A stretch of 64,000 nt of DNA from Echinometra lucunter (Eukaryota; Echinodermata; Echinoidea; Camarodonta; Echinometridae): NCBI GenBank assembly GCA_029962745.1, contig CM057156.1:32494027-32558026 (forward strand), given 5' to 3'. Shown here one piece after another: positions 25,301 through 37,300 of this stretch. How positions within the stretch are numbered: the stretch's first letter is position 1; every line of letters begins with the position of its first letter. The position numbers and the translations under genes are program-made. The notes beneath the pieces were generated by a model that worked only from the letters and a program-made list of their open reading frames with translations, did no database searches and had not been told where the DNA came from.

Positions 25301-28300
25301 CTGGAATACTGGATTTTGATTGGCTGTTGAGCATGGCATGTTGCTCAACAGCCAATCAAAGGCAATCAAAATCCAGTATTCCATGAAGAGTTATTATAAT
25401 AGCAAAGTTACTATTATACTAATTTTTATGCAATGGGCCCCAGGACACTCACGCCGCTTGCTCCAGAATGACTCCCATCAATATTCATCTCTCTTCAACA
25501 CTGTTCTTCATTATCCATATTCTTATTTGCTAAATCTATATATTGGCAAGATATACAAGTATAACTACAGGCACACTTTACTTTGATATTACTTTACATG
25601 AACACAAGCAATTCATAATATGAACTTAAACTGAAAATGCCAAGCAGTTGCATTAGAAATCATTCTTGCAAGCATCATATAATCTACAAAATACTCTGTA
25701 TTACTCAGACATAATTCTGCATAATATATCATACAGGCACTGTCTGCGGTGGAGGGAAATAAATCAGCACTTAGAACAAATTATTGATGAAAAAGATGAT
25801 TAATATTATCATTAGATATAAATGTACATCATGAAAGAAATTAATTTCACTGTACCTGAGTGAGCTGACGAGTTCTTCTCCTGTATCAAAATGAATGTAT
25901 ACAGAAAGAACAGAAAAGAAAGTAAATTAAAGTGCATTTTCTGTTCAAAATATATTAACATTGTGTTTTGGTGAATTGTACCTGTAAAATCAATAAATAA
26001 TTGATATTTTTATGTCACACAAATGCTTTATAAAGTTGCAATTGTAATGATGTACAAACATCAAACATTTAACTATGAGGACTTGATGCAGATGTTGGGT
26101 TTGGAAGAAGCGAAGGCGAATGGGGTACGTTGGTATGGGCATGTGCTGAGAAGGGATGATGGGCATGTATTAAGAAGGGCCTTTGAATTCGAGGTGAGCG
26201 GGTCTGAGGAGGAGGGAAAGGCCAAAGAAGGCGTGGAAGATGCAAGTGGAGGAGGAGAGTAGGAGGGTTGGGTTGAGGATGGAGGATGCACTGAATCGTG
26301 CAAAGTGGAGGGAGGGGGTAAGGGCGATTGCCGCAAGTGTGAGGTAAATCCGGCCACCCCCGTTCATGGGGACAAAACTGGACGACTGACTTATTCAGCA
26401 GTATTATGTAATACTGTTACCATATCACTGTCATTTCTACAAATCGGTGAATCAACGCGCGGTGCATAGAATTGTGAATTAGAGGAATAACCATGTACAT
26501 CAATACAGAATGAGTAAGCACTGGCCACTCAAACAGTATCCCACGGTTCATAAAAACGTTTTCTCCAACGCATGTGCGCAGATTGCCGGTTCGTGAAAAT
26601 GACGATGCTATATAAATTTCCATGTAATGAAGGTTTTAATAATTCCAAGGAATATACCATCTAAAGATACATGAAATATTTCCTAAAACTATGCATGACA
26701 TTTTTAGTCCAATCAATCAATAAATTTGAAATTTATTTTAAATCATCAATGATTCATTCTCCTGTATGCTGAGGTATGTCTGGTATTTGATTATTCAGTG
26801 CATGTAATTCATCAGACAGAAGAAATAACCCTGCCAGCCAACATACTGCAGAGTAGATCGCTGTCATCTATCAGATAGCAAGATGGAAGAAAAAAAGGGC
26901 TCAGATATTGATTTTTACGATCAGCGATGAAAGAGAATTCATTATGGGTATAGATTTTTTCCTGGGGCTATTTACCGTTTTCTCACAACTACTCTATTCT
27001 TCTTTAGTAAGAACTTTGTCAAACATTCAGTAAGAGGCAGGAAAATATGGATGGATGGACCGGTAATCATTGAAACCCCCTACCCCTCCTCCCTCCCTTC
27101 ACTTCCCCCCCTCTCCCACTCTCTCCCTTCCAAATTCATTTCCTCCCTCACTCCCTCCCTTATTCCCTATTCCCCTCTCTCTCTCTCTTGCTTCCCCTCC
27201 TCTCCCTACCCATCACTCCTCCTCCCACCTTCCCCCACCTTCCCCCACCTTCCCCCTCCTTCCCCCTCTTTCCCCCACCTTCCCCCTCCTTCCCCCTCCA
27301 TTGCCTCCCTCCCCCTCTGTGCGTGGGATCAAAAGAAGTTAATCAAAAATTTGAAATACTGACCCCAATTAAACATTGCATACTACATGAAAGTAAAGAA
27401 AATGAAGTACATAATATAAAATACAATAAAACAAGACAAAAACATGCACGAAGCCTATGATGTTTTAAATAGACAAATATTCATAAGGAATTAGACCTTA
27501 CTTATTAAGATAGCTGAACCTTATATATATTAAACCATACTTTTTAACATCAAATGCAAACTTCATTCCATATTTTTTGACAGCTCCGAGCAAAATATTC
27601 CATCCTAACAGAAGAACCAATTACCCTTGCCTAGCTTTTAAACATCCAGTTTGCATTTAAGTACATCGTGACTAACCAGTCATTTCTCCCTCTCTGTCTC
27701 CCTGACACCCCTCGATACAATACATAGCAACTGGAAGCAATAGGTGTGCGGCTGCCTCTAAAGCAATCAATAATCCATTATTGGCTACGTTATACAAAAT
27801 ACATGGTTGTCAAATGACCATTGGAAAACATACACCATCCAAATAGGAATGACCACAAGAGGACGAATGCATGGTTCTCGGAATGATGGGTCGAGGTGGT
27901 GGCAATTATATGCACAGATTTTCAATGTGACTTTGAGAAGCTCATTTTTCTCTTTCTTTTTTCAATTGCCCATTACATCTAGTTGATAAGAGTAAGAAGG
28001 GAAGCACTTAAAAGCATTTTTTCTATTTTTTTTTTCTATTGCCCGGCCATTACATCTTATGGATAAGAGTAAGAGGGGGAAGTAAGATGAAAAAAGATAA
28101 AGTGCAAATGAGAAAGGGATGGTTGGGACTTCAATAAAAGGAATAGTAAGAGATGAAAAAGAAGGGAGAATAGATGGCCAGAACGAGGTTGAAAAGAAAT
28201 AAAATGATAGAAAGAAAGGAAATGCAAAGGAAATGGAAAAGTCTGCTGGACAAAAATATGTGAAATTTTTTTAAAATGCACGTAGTTTCAATGGGAGTGA

Positions 28301-31300
28301 AAGTATCACTGCTGGTGCAATTCCATCCTTACCTTAAAATTAATAACCCATTGAATATGATTTGATTTCAGCAGTTTCCATAGACCCTACCCCGAGGTAC
28401 TTCAGGCTTAGTGTTCAACGGGTTAACCCATTCGTGCCAGGAATTATTTAAAGCCTAATTTGATCAGCTTTTATTCTTCAAATTGGCAACACCAACTTTT
28501 TTATTTCATTGCTACATTTTTCTTATAAAACGTCATGTATCTGAAATGAATATAAATTGACACAAATTATGAGAAGTAAAAAAATTGCCAATTTGCAGGG
28601 GAAAACGGTGATTTTAAACCTTCTATCACATTGCCAATTTGAGGATTTTAATGCTTATTTTCCTTTAAAAAATTTTCAGCATCAAACAACGAATACTGGC
28701 GCAACCAAATTGGGCACAGTTTGTGTAGAATTTTTTGCTCTTTCTGCTCATGTATTTGGTTATGATTTTTAGGGCTTTGCATCAAAAGATATTAGGCCAA
28801 ACCACAAAATGTGGACCTCTGTCATGAATGGGTTAAAAATAATCAGAAATGGTTATTGTCATCTCAATACCATTTGAACAGCTCATCTCTAAATATAGTA
28901 TAACAAAGCTATGCAGTTGCACGTACAAAATATTTAGATAGATTATGTTAAGAGAACTCACAGCTTTCTGAGGCCTTCATGCCTATAAAAAAGGCTGAAA
29001 GGAAAATGCCCTTTTTAGTTAATATCGTCTAAATGGAAAACAAGTAGATGGCAAGTATCTAATAATGAACCGATCATATCAAAAGGACTCTTATCCATCT
29101 TGAATGGTCAGTGAGTGGTCAATCTGTGGTCAGTCACTAATCAGTCTCACCATTTGTAAAATGGACAAGCATTCCATGGCTACAGTCTTAATCATTATAT
29201 TAGACTCCTTTAGGTGTACGTCCTCCTTACAAAAACACACACACAACGAACATCAATACGTCACAGTGACTAGGACAAGAGCAATTTAATTAAGAAAGTG
29301 ACCAACAACAAACAATTTCATGATAGCAGCAGTCTTTGCTTGATAGCTGGATGAATGAACAGTCTATCGGGCTTGATTGTCATGACAGGTTATGGAAATT
29401 AACATCATTTTCCATGAAATGTTAATGATTAATTGTTCGTTAGAACTACGCGTTATATTTATATTTATATTATAAGCCATACGCTGTTTAGAATTCACAA
29501 ATAAAAATGAATTCTGAGCTAGACGACTATTTCTTCAAGGGTGTTTCAGAACATTTTTTAAAGTGCTCTTCAATGGTGTCTATTTTGAAATGTTAGAAAA
29601 TACATGTTTAAATTTCCAAGTCATACGGCTATCTTTAGTTTTGAGTACAAACTAACTTAAACAGGTACAGCAGATATCAAATGCATAAGAAGGATAATAA
29701 ATGGAGGTGGGTTATATGTACACAAAGATCATACCAACTCTCACCCCAATCTCTTTGGCAATTTTAACCCTATCAATTAATTTTCTTCCATAGTCCTCCA
29801 AATGGCTATGTCTGTAAAAAAAAGGAAATATTGTATTAAATCAGGGTGGTTTCAGATTATAGCTCTCAAACTTCCTCTCTTGCCTCATTAATCATTGACC
29901 AATCTTTATGATTTGCAAGTGGTCAATATAATTTTTCCAGAATGTTTTTCAGCACTGTTTTATGCTTCCCCCGACATCCTCTCAAGTCAAGCATGATTTC
30001 ATTTTTCTCATTTTAGCTGTCATACTCGTCTTTGCGTCGGTTTAATCACACACTCACTCATCTCATCCTTAACCATAGCAACAAGATGCATTGTCCATGG
30101 TTTGGATCCGGGAGAAAAGAAAAGAGCAATTTTAATTATCTCTTTTCTCCTGCCGAGCTTGTACCTAGTCAACCACTCAGCTTTGAAAATTAATTTTTTT
30201 CCATTACGCTGAAAGTGTTGCAATCAAAAAGAGACATTGGATAAATGCACACAATACCAACCCCATGCTCACGTTTTTCCCAATCAACAGATTGTGTTAC
30301 TCTAACAACAAACAAACTCAATTCTAATAATCCTTCTATGGGGGGAAAGAGTTCATATTTAAGCAACATTACGGTGCCATTGTTCAATGATCTCAAACTA
30401 ATTTATCTAGCTTCTCTGAGGGAGCACTTACTCAAAAATTCAGATTTTATATTATAAGCAAGCCATCTTCTGATCAATATTTTAGCCATTATCAACAGAA
30501 TCTCCTTAGTAACAAACTGTATGACAAGCATGTACATGTAGTGTAGACTTTGGGATCATGAACTGATGTCTACTACAAGTACAAGTATATAATTTGATCC
30601 AGAGCTTCTCAATAGACTATAATTTGCCTTCCTAATATAATGTTAGCTTTCTGGTTTAACCATGCAAAAACAATTTTTTGTTTGTTTATACAATGCAATA
30701 CTAGGATAGTGAGGAGAGACAAGTTTAAAAGAATCCTCTACTGTATGTACTTTCTTGTTTGATATCATTGTAGTATTCCTAATCGTTATTCAAACTCCTC
30801 CCATTATTTTACCCAGTCAGAATAACACCACACTGATAACAGACCAAACCAAAAACTACATTAACCCAACAAACAGTTTGGTCATGGACCCTGGTTTGGT
30901 AGAGTGACTGAGATGTAGGCCTACATGGTTACATAGCTCCTCTGATTCCCCACCCACAATCAAAATTTACAAGCATTTTCTTGGAGAATAAGTTTAGTCA
31001 CATTGTCGATGCCCACCAGCCTCCCCCTGCCCCCATCTCCATTTCAACATAATCAAGTTAATTCAAACTCTGTCCTTCTCATTTTATCAAGAAAACAATG
31101 AAATAAAATTAGGATAATATATTTCCATTTGTTTTTATTATTTGATGACATTCTGATGACATTCTTTATTTAACCTTCTGTAACTAGGCTAGGAAAACAA
31201 AACAAAACCATCAGCATTAAAGGCATTGGCTAACTTTGTGAGTAGCTGATTTAAAAAATTCTCAAACTAAGATGAAACATGTGTATGAGTACTTGTATTT

Positions 31301-34300
31301 GTACTCAAAAACCCTGAAACCAACCGTAATTTGGAATGAAAAAGTGTAAGTTAGACGCAAACGGTGATTTTATTATCCTTCGTCTCACGAGACAATCACG
31401 AAGAGGACCACTTTGCTTGAATTTGAAAATGCCGTTATGTGCCTCCCGCAGCGTGATACGCCAATACGTACAGTACGGTAAGGTGAGTCATACGCGCATG
31501 CGCACTCCTTATGTCTATTCTGGGCAACCGACCCTCGTATATTTTTCAAACATTGGCTCACATTTTTAATATTTAAAAATACTTCCTGTGGATATTATAC
31601 TTTGAAGCTTTCAGACTGGTATTTTTACACTATAACCCTTATGTTTATCCCATTTTCAAGTAACAAAACAAGATTTTTTTAAAATCATAACAATGTTAGC
31701 CAATGCCTTTAACTGTGCCTGCACACTTTTATATTCACTTCTGGTAAATACATAGTCGCCAGTTCTCTGAAAAGCCAAAATGGTTTATTGACAATACTAA
31801 CATAATAGATTCTGAATATGTGCAATTATATTTCCCAAGTGCAAAATCTATCAAATTGAATTAGGAAAATTATACACTTCACTTCTTTTCTTTCCAGTTA
31901 ACTGGACTTCTTGATGGCCTATTGTTTGCTGCATTGCTTTTCTAATTGTTTTATTGACAGTGCCTCCAGCAAGTTAACAGTAAATTATGTACCTTTTATG
32001 CAGTAATAAGAAATTAAAACAATAATTCCTGGATTTCAATTTTCAGAGGGCCTTTTCCTATTAGGTTTCGTAAATGTATTATATTATTCTTACCAACGGT
32101 AATAGTATACAAATAATGAATGTTTATGAGTGCAATGGACAGAATATTTCATGAGGTGAAAGATGAAATGATCCATTCAACTCGGCTGCGCCTCGTTGAA
32201 TGGATCAATAATTTTATCTTTCACCGGATGAAATATTCTGTCCATTGCACGAATGAAGAAAACATTCATTATTTGTTTTATATGACACCTAAAAATAGAT
32301 CAAATCACAATAAATCAACAGCGCTATACGCTAGCGCGCTGTTCGTGGTGCACACTGCAAACGCAAGCGTTTTACGTACGTAGTGTGCCGGGCTCTCGGC
32401 GTTCGTGCAATGGAGCAAATCGTATGGATCCAAGATTGCAAGGTAAATGGAGCTACAATTGCACGAATGATGACGTCATAGTGCAATGGGACAAATGATC
32501 AATATCAAACAACCAATCAAATGACAGGGATCTATTCAGGTGTTATATAGTACTGCATAATTTTTCTAGGTTAATAAAATGGGTATCATACTTTACAATT
32601 CACCTCCATTCTTGCAAGGCTTACTTTAACAACATGGGCATCTATTTGATTTTAAAGAGCAATATCTACAAAATATTCAGTTGATTCTATTTATAATTCA
32701 AATGCAAACCCAGGATGGGGGTCTATGAGAAAAAAATGCATATTATACAAAATAAAACTGTGTTTAACAGGTTGAAATAAACATTCTCTTCTATTTAAAC
32801 ATAAAAATAACCAAGGAAAAAATTACCACAGACTAGTGCCTGAGGATGTCCAGAAGGAAACAAGTTCCTATAAAAGAATTCTCCTTACTAGACGGTGGTT
32901 CACATACGAAAACACACACATATACAGAGCAATATCATATTTTGAATTCAACACAAGAGTGATAAAAAAGTCTTTAAAATAGAAGTAAAAATTAAGAGTA
33001 GGAGACAAGCAAGCTATGGAGAGCATCAATAGTCAGATAGAGAAAAAAATAATAAAAACAAAACAAAAGACTGTATGGGAGGGGGGGGGGGGAGTAAAAT
33101 AGGCATAAAAGTAAATAGAACTTACGGAGCTGATCTGTGGAATAGAACATCAACCTCGAGTTTGCCAGCACTCTCCATCACGGTGTAATTAGGCAAAGCA
33201 AAGGTGAATTTTCCTTTTAGATCCTCTGCAAATAGGAGAATAAATATCCAATCAATTCCATAATCCTACTATCACCACCACACCCAAATTGAGAGAAATT
33301 ATATATATAGTGGTTATTTCCATAAGGTTGATATCATATGGAATATTGACATTAAGTGCACAGCAGTCATGCCATTGGCAATTTATTCTATGTATGAAAT
33401 TGCCTATTGCAAGCCAGAAAAGGGATAACTCTTGCCATATTCTTTAACACAGTGGTAACTTATTCGTGACAGGGGGTTTATGTTGTGTGGTTTGGGCCAA
33501 TGACTTGTGATAAAGATCCCGAAAAGTAATACCAAATTTATGAGCAGAAAGAGCCAAAAATTATACACATATTGTGCCTATTTTGGTTGCAGCAGTATTT
33601 ATTATTTGATGCTGACAATTTTTAAAGGTAAAATAAACACTAAAATCCTTGAATTGGCAACACAGTGGAAAGTTTGAATTTGATAATAAAAAAAATAATA
33701 ATAACCCTTATTTACCCAGGGCAGCCACTTCAGCTATCAGCTGATCTTCCAGCAGGCCCTGCATAACATAATATGTTATTATTACCCTTATCCATTCTTA
33801 AATGCCGAGCGCCTGGCTAGAAGGCAGAAAGTCCCATTTTTGTAAGTCTTTGGTATGACTTGGCCAGGGATCAAACCCATGACCTCCCGTTCATTAGGCG
33901 GACGTTCTATCAATTGAGCCAACATGCCCGGTTTACTTTTACTGTTTTTACATGAAAACTGGCCTGATGATCAGTTGCTCCTGAAAGCTAAAAATCTTAC
34001 CCGACACTGCCCAATCACTGGCCTTCTGCATGCATAGCCTGGACCTTGTTGACTAGGGCTAGTAGCCAGGGCTGGTTGTCTGCTGCCCTAGCAAAATTAC
34101 AGGGCTAGTAGTCTATCTTGGATAATCTTTATCCTATACAACAACTGCATTCCCCATTACTATGATCTCTTATATCAATCTCTGTTAAAAAGGGTTAGTA
34201 ACAATTTGCCCCTGAAGTTAAAGCTCACCCGACAATGCACCATCACTAGCTTTCTGCATAGCTTGGACCTTGTCGACAAGGGCAAGTAGCCGGGGCTGGT

Positions 34301-37300
34301 TGCCCGCGGCTCCACCAGCTGCTATCCTCTGGGCCATGAAGTGCTTCTTGCCCCCAATCATGGATCTCACCACAGCATGTCTGAATCTGGGGGCCAATCA
34401 AAGATTTTATATTTTCAAAGGCATGCAACAACAAATCCCTAGAAATATAATGACTCTCAATATCCAAAGGGATTAAATGCTTTTTATTCAATTCAATGCA
34501 ATGAGTACTTCCTATGCAAACATAAACAGAAGTTTGTGCGTCATAAATTCTTTCTATTCCCAGTGGTGCACAAATTTGGAAAAAAAGAACGATTTATTCT
34601 GTGTTCAACAACTCATAGAGAGAAAGTTGCATAATCATATGTGATATGATTGGTTTTAATTTGGTTTTATAGTTTAAGACAAAGCAATAATTCCTGAATT
34701 GGGAGAATCTTCAGGGGGAAAAAAGCATAAAATAGATGACAATATTTCCACTGCATCAAAGTTTTCAATAAGTGTAAAAAAATGAAAAAAAAAATAAATA
34801 TGCAATATCACAAAGATTCTATAATTGATGAAAATGAATGAACAAAATACATGCTGAATGAAATGAAAGAAGGTATATGATTTTGCTTTATTACATGCGG
34901 CACAAGAACAATTTTTAGGGCCTAGTACTCAAATGCACCCAAATGATAAAGCAACCATTATGAAATATATTCAAATATGAATGAAAATGCATTGTTATAT
35001 CATGTCATGCAATACTGAATAAAGGTCAAAAATGAGAAGAACATATATCATAATTTTAATGAAAATACACAAGACTTGTTTTGCATAAGGTACACATGTG
35101 ATAACTATAGCAAAAAAAAAAACATTTTTTTGAAAGCATACAGCATGCATTGAAGTAGCAGGCTCTGAGATATTCTTTTCTCATGCACTATAAAAGAACA
35201 TGATTTAATGGAAAGTTGCCATGACAACATGTTGGATACCACAGATTAAACATGAAGGGTACCGAGATTCTCATTTTTCCTCGGTTCATCAATCATGACG
35301 AGCTCTGTGAAATTGATGCAGATTCCAATTCTACATCAAAATGACTAGATATTGGTTTCTCATCAGAAAGATTACATTTCAAAGAAAAGTTCCATTCAAT
35401 CAAAATCATGAAAGACATCTAGGTTTTAGTCAAAAGAAAAAAGGAAGGGTCAATGTACATAAGATATGTACAGTAATTAACCATTCAATCAAGTAAGTAA
35501 GAACATATTGCTGTTTTGTTACAAAACCCAGATAATGTTGTATTTACTCATACTAAATTACATCATTGAAATTAAGGATAGAAACATGAAGTTTGATATA
35601 TTAAGAAGTTTTTATTTTGGGAATCTGTACTCTCTCCTTTAATTCTTGCATCTTAAAAAAATACCTAAATTAACTCAAATTAAGGAAAAGTATTTCAGAG
35701 TCACAAAGGTGACTGAAAGGCCACAGCTAAAAGAAACTTGGCCTTTAAGCCATGAATCTTCAACCTGTTAACATTTGAATTCCTCATTATTATTTGTTAT
35801 TCATGTTGCTACGGAGATAACCTTTCTTCCCTGACCCTGACATTTAAAGAGAACTTGTTCTAAAAAAAGGGCATAATTTGGGAATCACCATCTTATCACA
35901 AGTGATGCTACCATAGCCTGTCAGTACAGGGGCAGATAAAAGATTTTGGAAAAGAAGGGGCATCAGATACTAAATAATCTCTGACATGTAAAACATGAAT
36001 AAATAAACAAATAAAACAAATAAATACAGAATACCATATTTGGGGATGTCTTTTACTTCATAAGATCACTGAGAAGCAAAAAAGGGTGGAGAGAAGGGGG
36101 GAGTTGTACTAAACATAATGACACCTGGTTTTGAAGGGGTGCATGCTGCATGTTCCCCCCCCCCCCTAAAAAATAAATAAATAAATGAAAATGAAAAATA
36201 AATAAATAGATAAAAACAAAAAGAATAAAAAAAATAATAAATGAATGAAAATTTAAAATCTGGCATTGCATCAGCACATTTGTGGATGGTTGGTATATAT
36301 GGGTAACCAAATCTGCCATGTTGACCCTTACTACCAAGCCCATATCCTCTGTATTCTTGTCACATATCTGTCAAGAGACCCTCATTTCACACCTCTCCCT
36401 GTGGTACAAGCATCTCCAATTTTGAAAGCTTTCTCAAACCCATGCCTATATCAGGTGAGAACCAGCACTTTTGCAATCCTATGCTTTCTTGCATCACTGA
36501 TCATCCATCTTGTAAAAATTAATTTTTGACAAATAGACCACAGAGAATATCTTCCGCATCAATTGCATCAGCCATGATGCTGATTTTTTTTCTTGAAAAT
36601 TAAAAGCCACAGAATTTTCTCCCGTAAAACTGACGACCAGTGAGAAGTCCTTAGAACTCCAGTCTGTTAAAATCTCTATGTACAATATATCTAAACTGTT
36701 CACACTATACCTCCTTTAATCATTTTTGCATCAAAAATCAGAATTTCTGTCCAAACTTTGCATCTGCTTGAACATAAGAAGATCCTCTAAAATTTAGATA
36801 TTAAGAATTTGATGATCTGAAAATTGTCAGTGTATTGTTGGATCTCAATTTCAAACTTGCTATGCATCTGCGAAAATTATTTTGCTTGAGTAGTGTAGTT
36901 GTACATCTTACAGAACTTGGGATTTTCAGAAAATAGCTATCTTCATGAAGTTAATTTTCCAGAAGATATCAATAATGCAAACATCTCTCCTGAGATGGAG
37001 CTATATTTTCTCATTAAGCAGTAATCTGAAGAAAATAACTTACAAGACAGTGGTTTCAAATCCCTGGCTTTCCTATTCTAGAATGACATTCATGATCCAG
37101 TGGAGGTTTAATGTGCCAGAAAATTGAATTTTGTAATTGAACTGGCATTGTACAGCACATGCCACATGTCAAGAAAGATAACTAAAATCAATCGAAGGAA
37201 CAAACTTGGAAAATCCATTCAATTTCCTCATGAATCTTACTTAATTCTTCTTCAGTGAACTAAGCTCTCTAACTTCCTTCTCACATATCAATTTTTTATT

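Larger units (their letters stand above)
29812..33125 (-). other. Exchanger intron with MITEs
   Basis: Besides the two elements at 31217 and 32110, no gene is seen. A - strand stretch at about 30060-30150 reads [12 protein letters not shown] between weak splice signals; I do not accept it as an exon. Confidence 0.6.

Noticed and set aside
28557..28772. 71-codon ORF also present at 2927-3208
   Set aside because: The same frame is seen only because both are copies of the family A MITE; it is not kept in the other copies.
30060..30150. Possible further alternative exchanger exon ([12 protein letters not shown] between AG and GT)
   Set aside because: The phases would fit, but the acceptor lacks a pyrimidine tract and the similarity to the 67-nt exon is too short.
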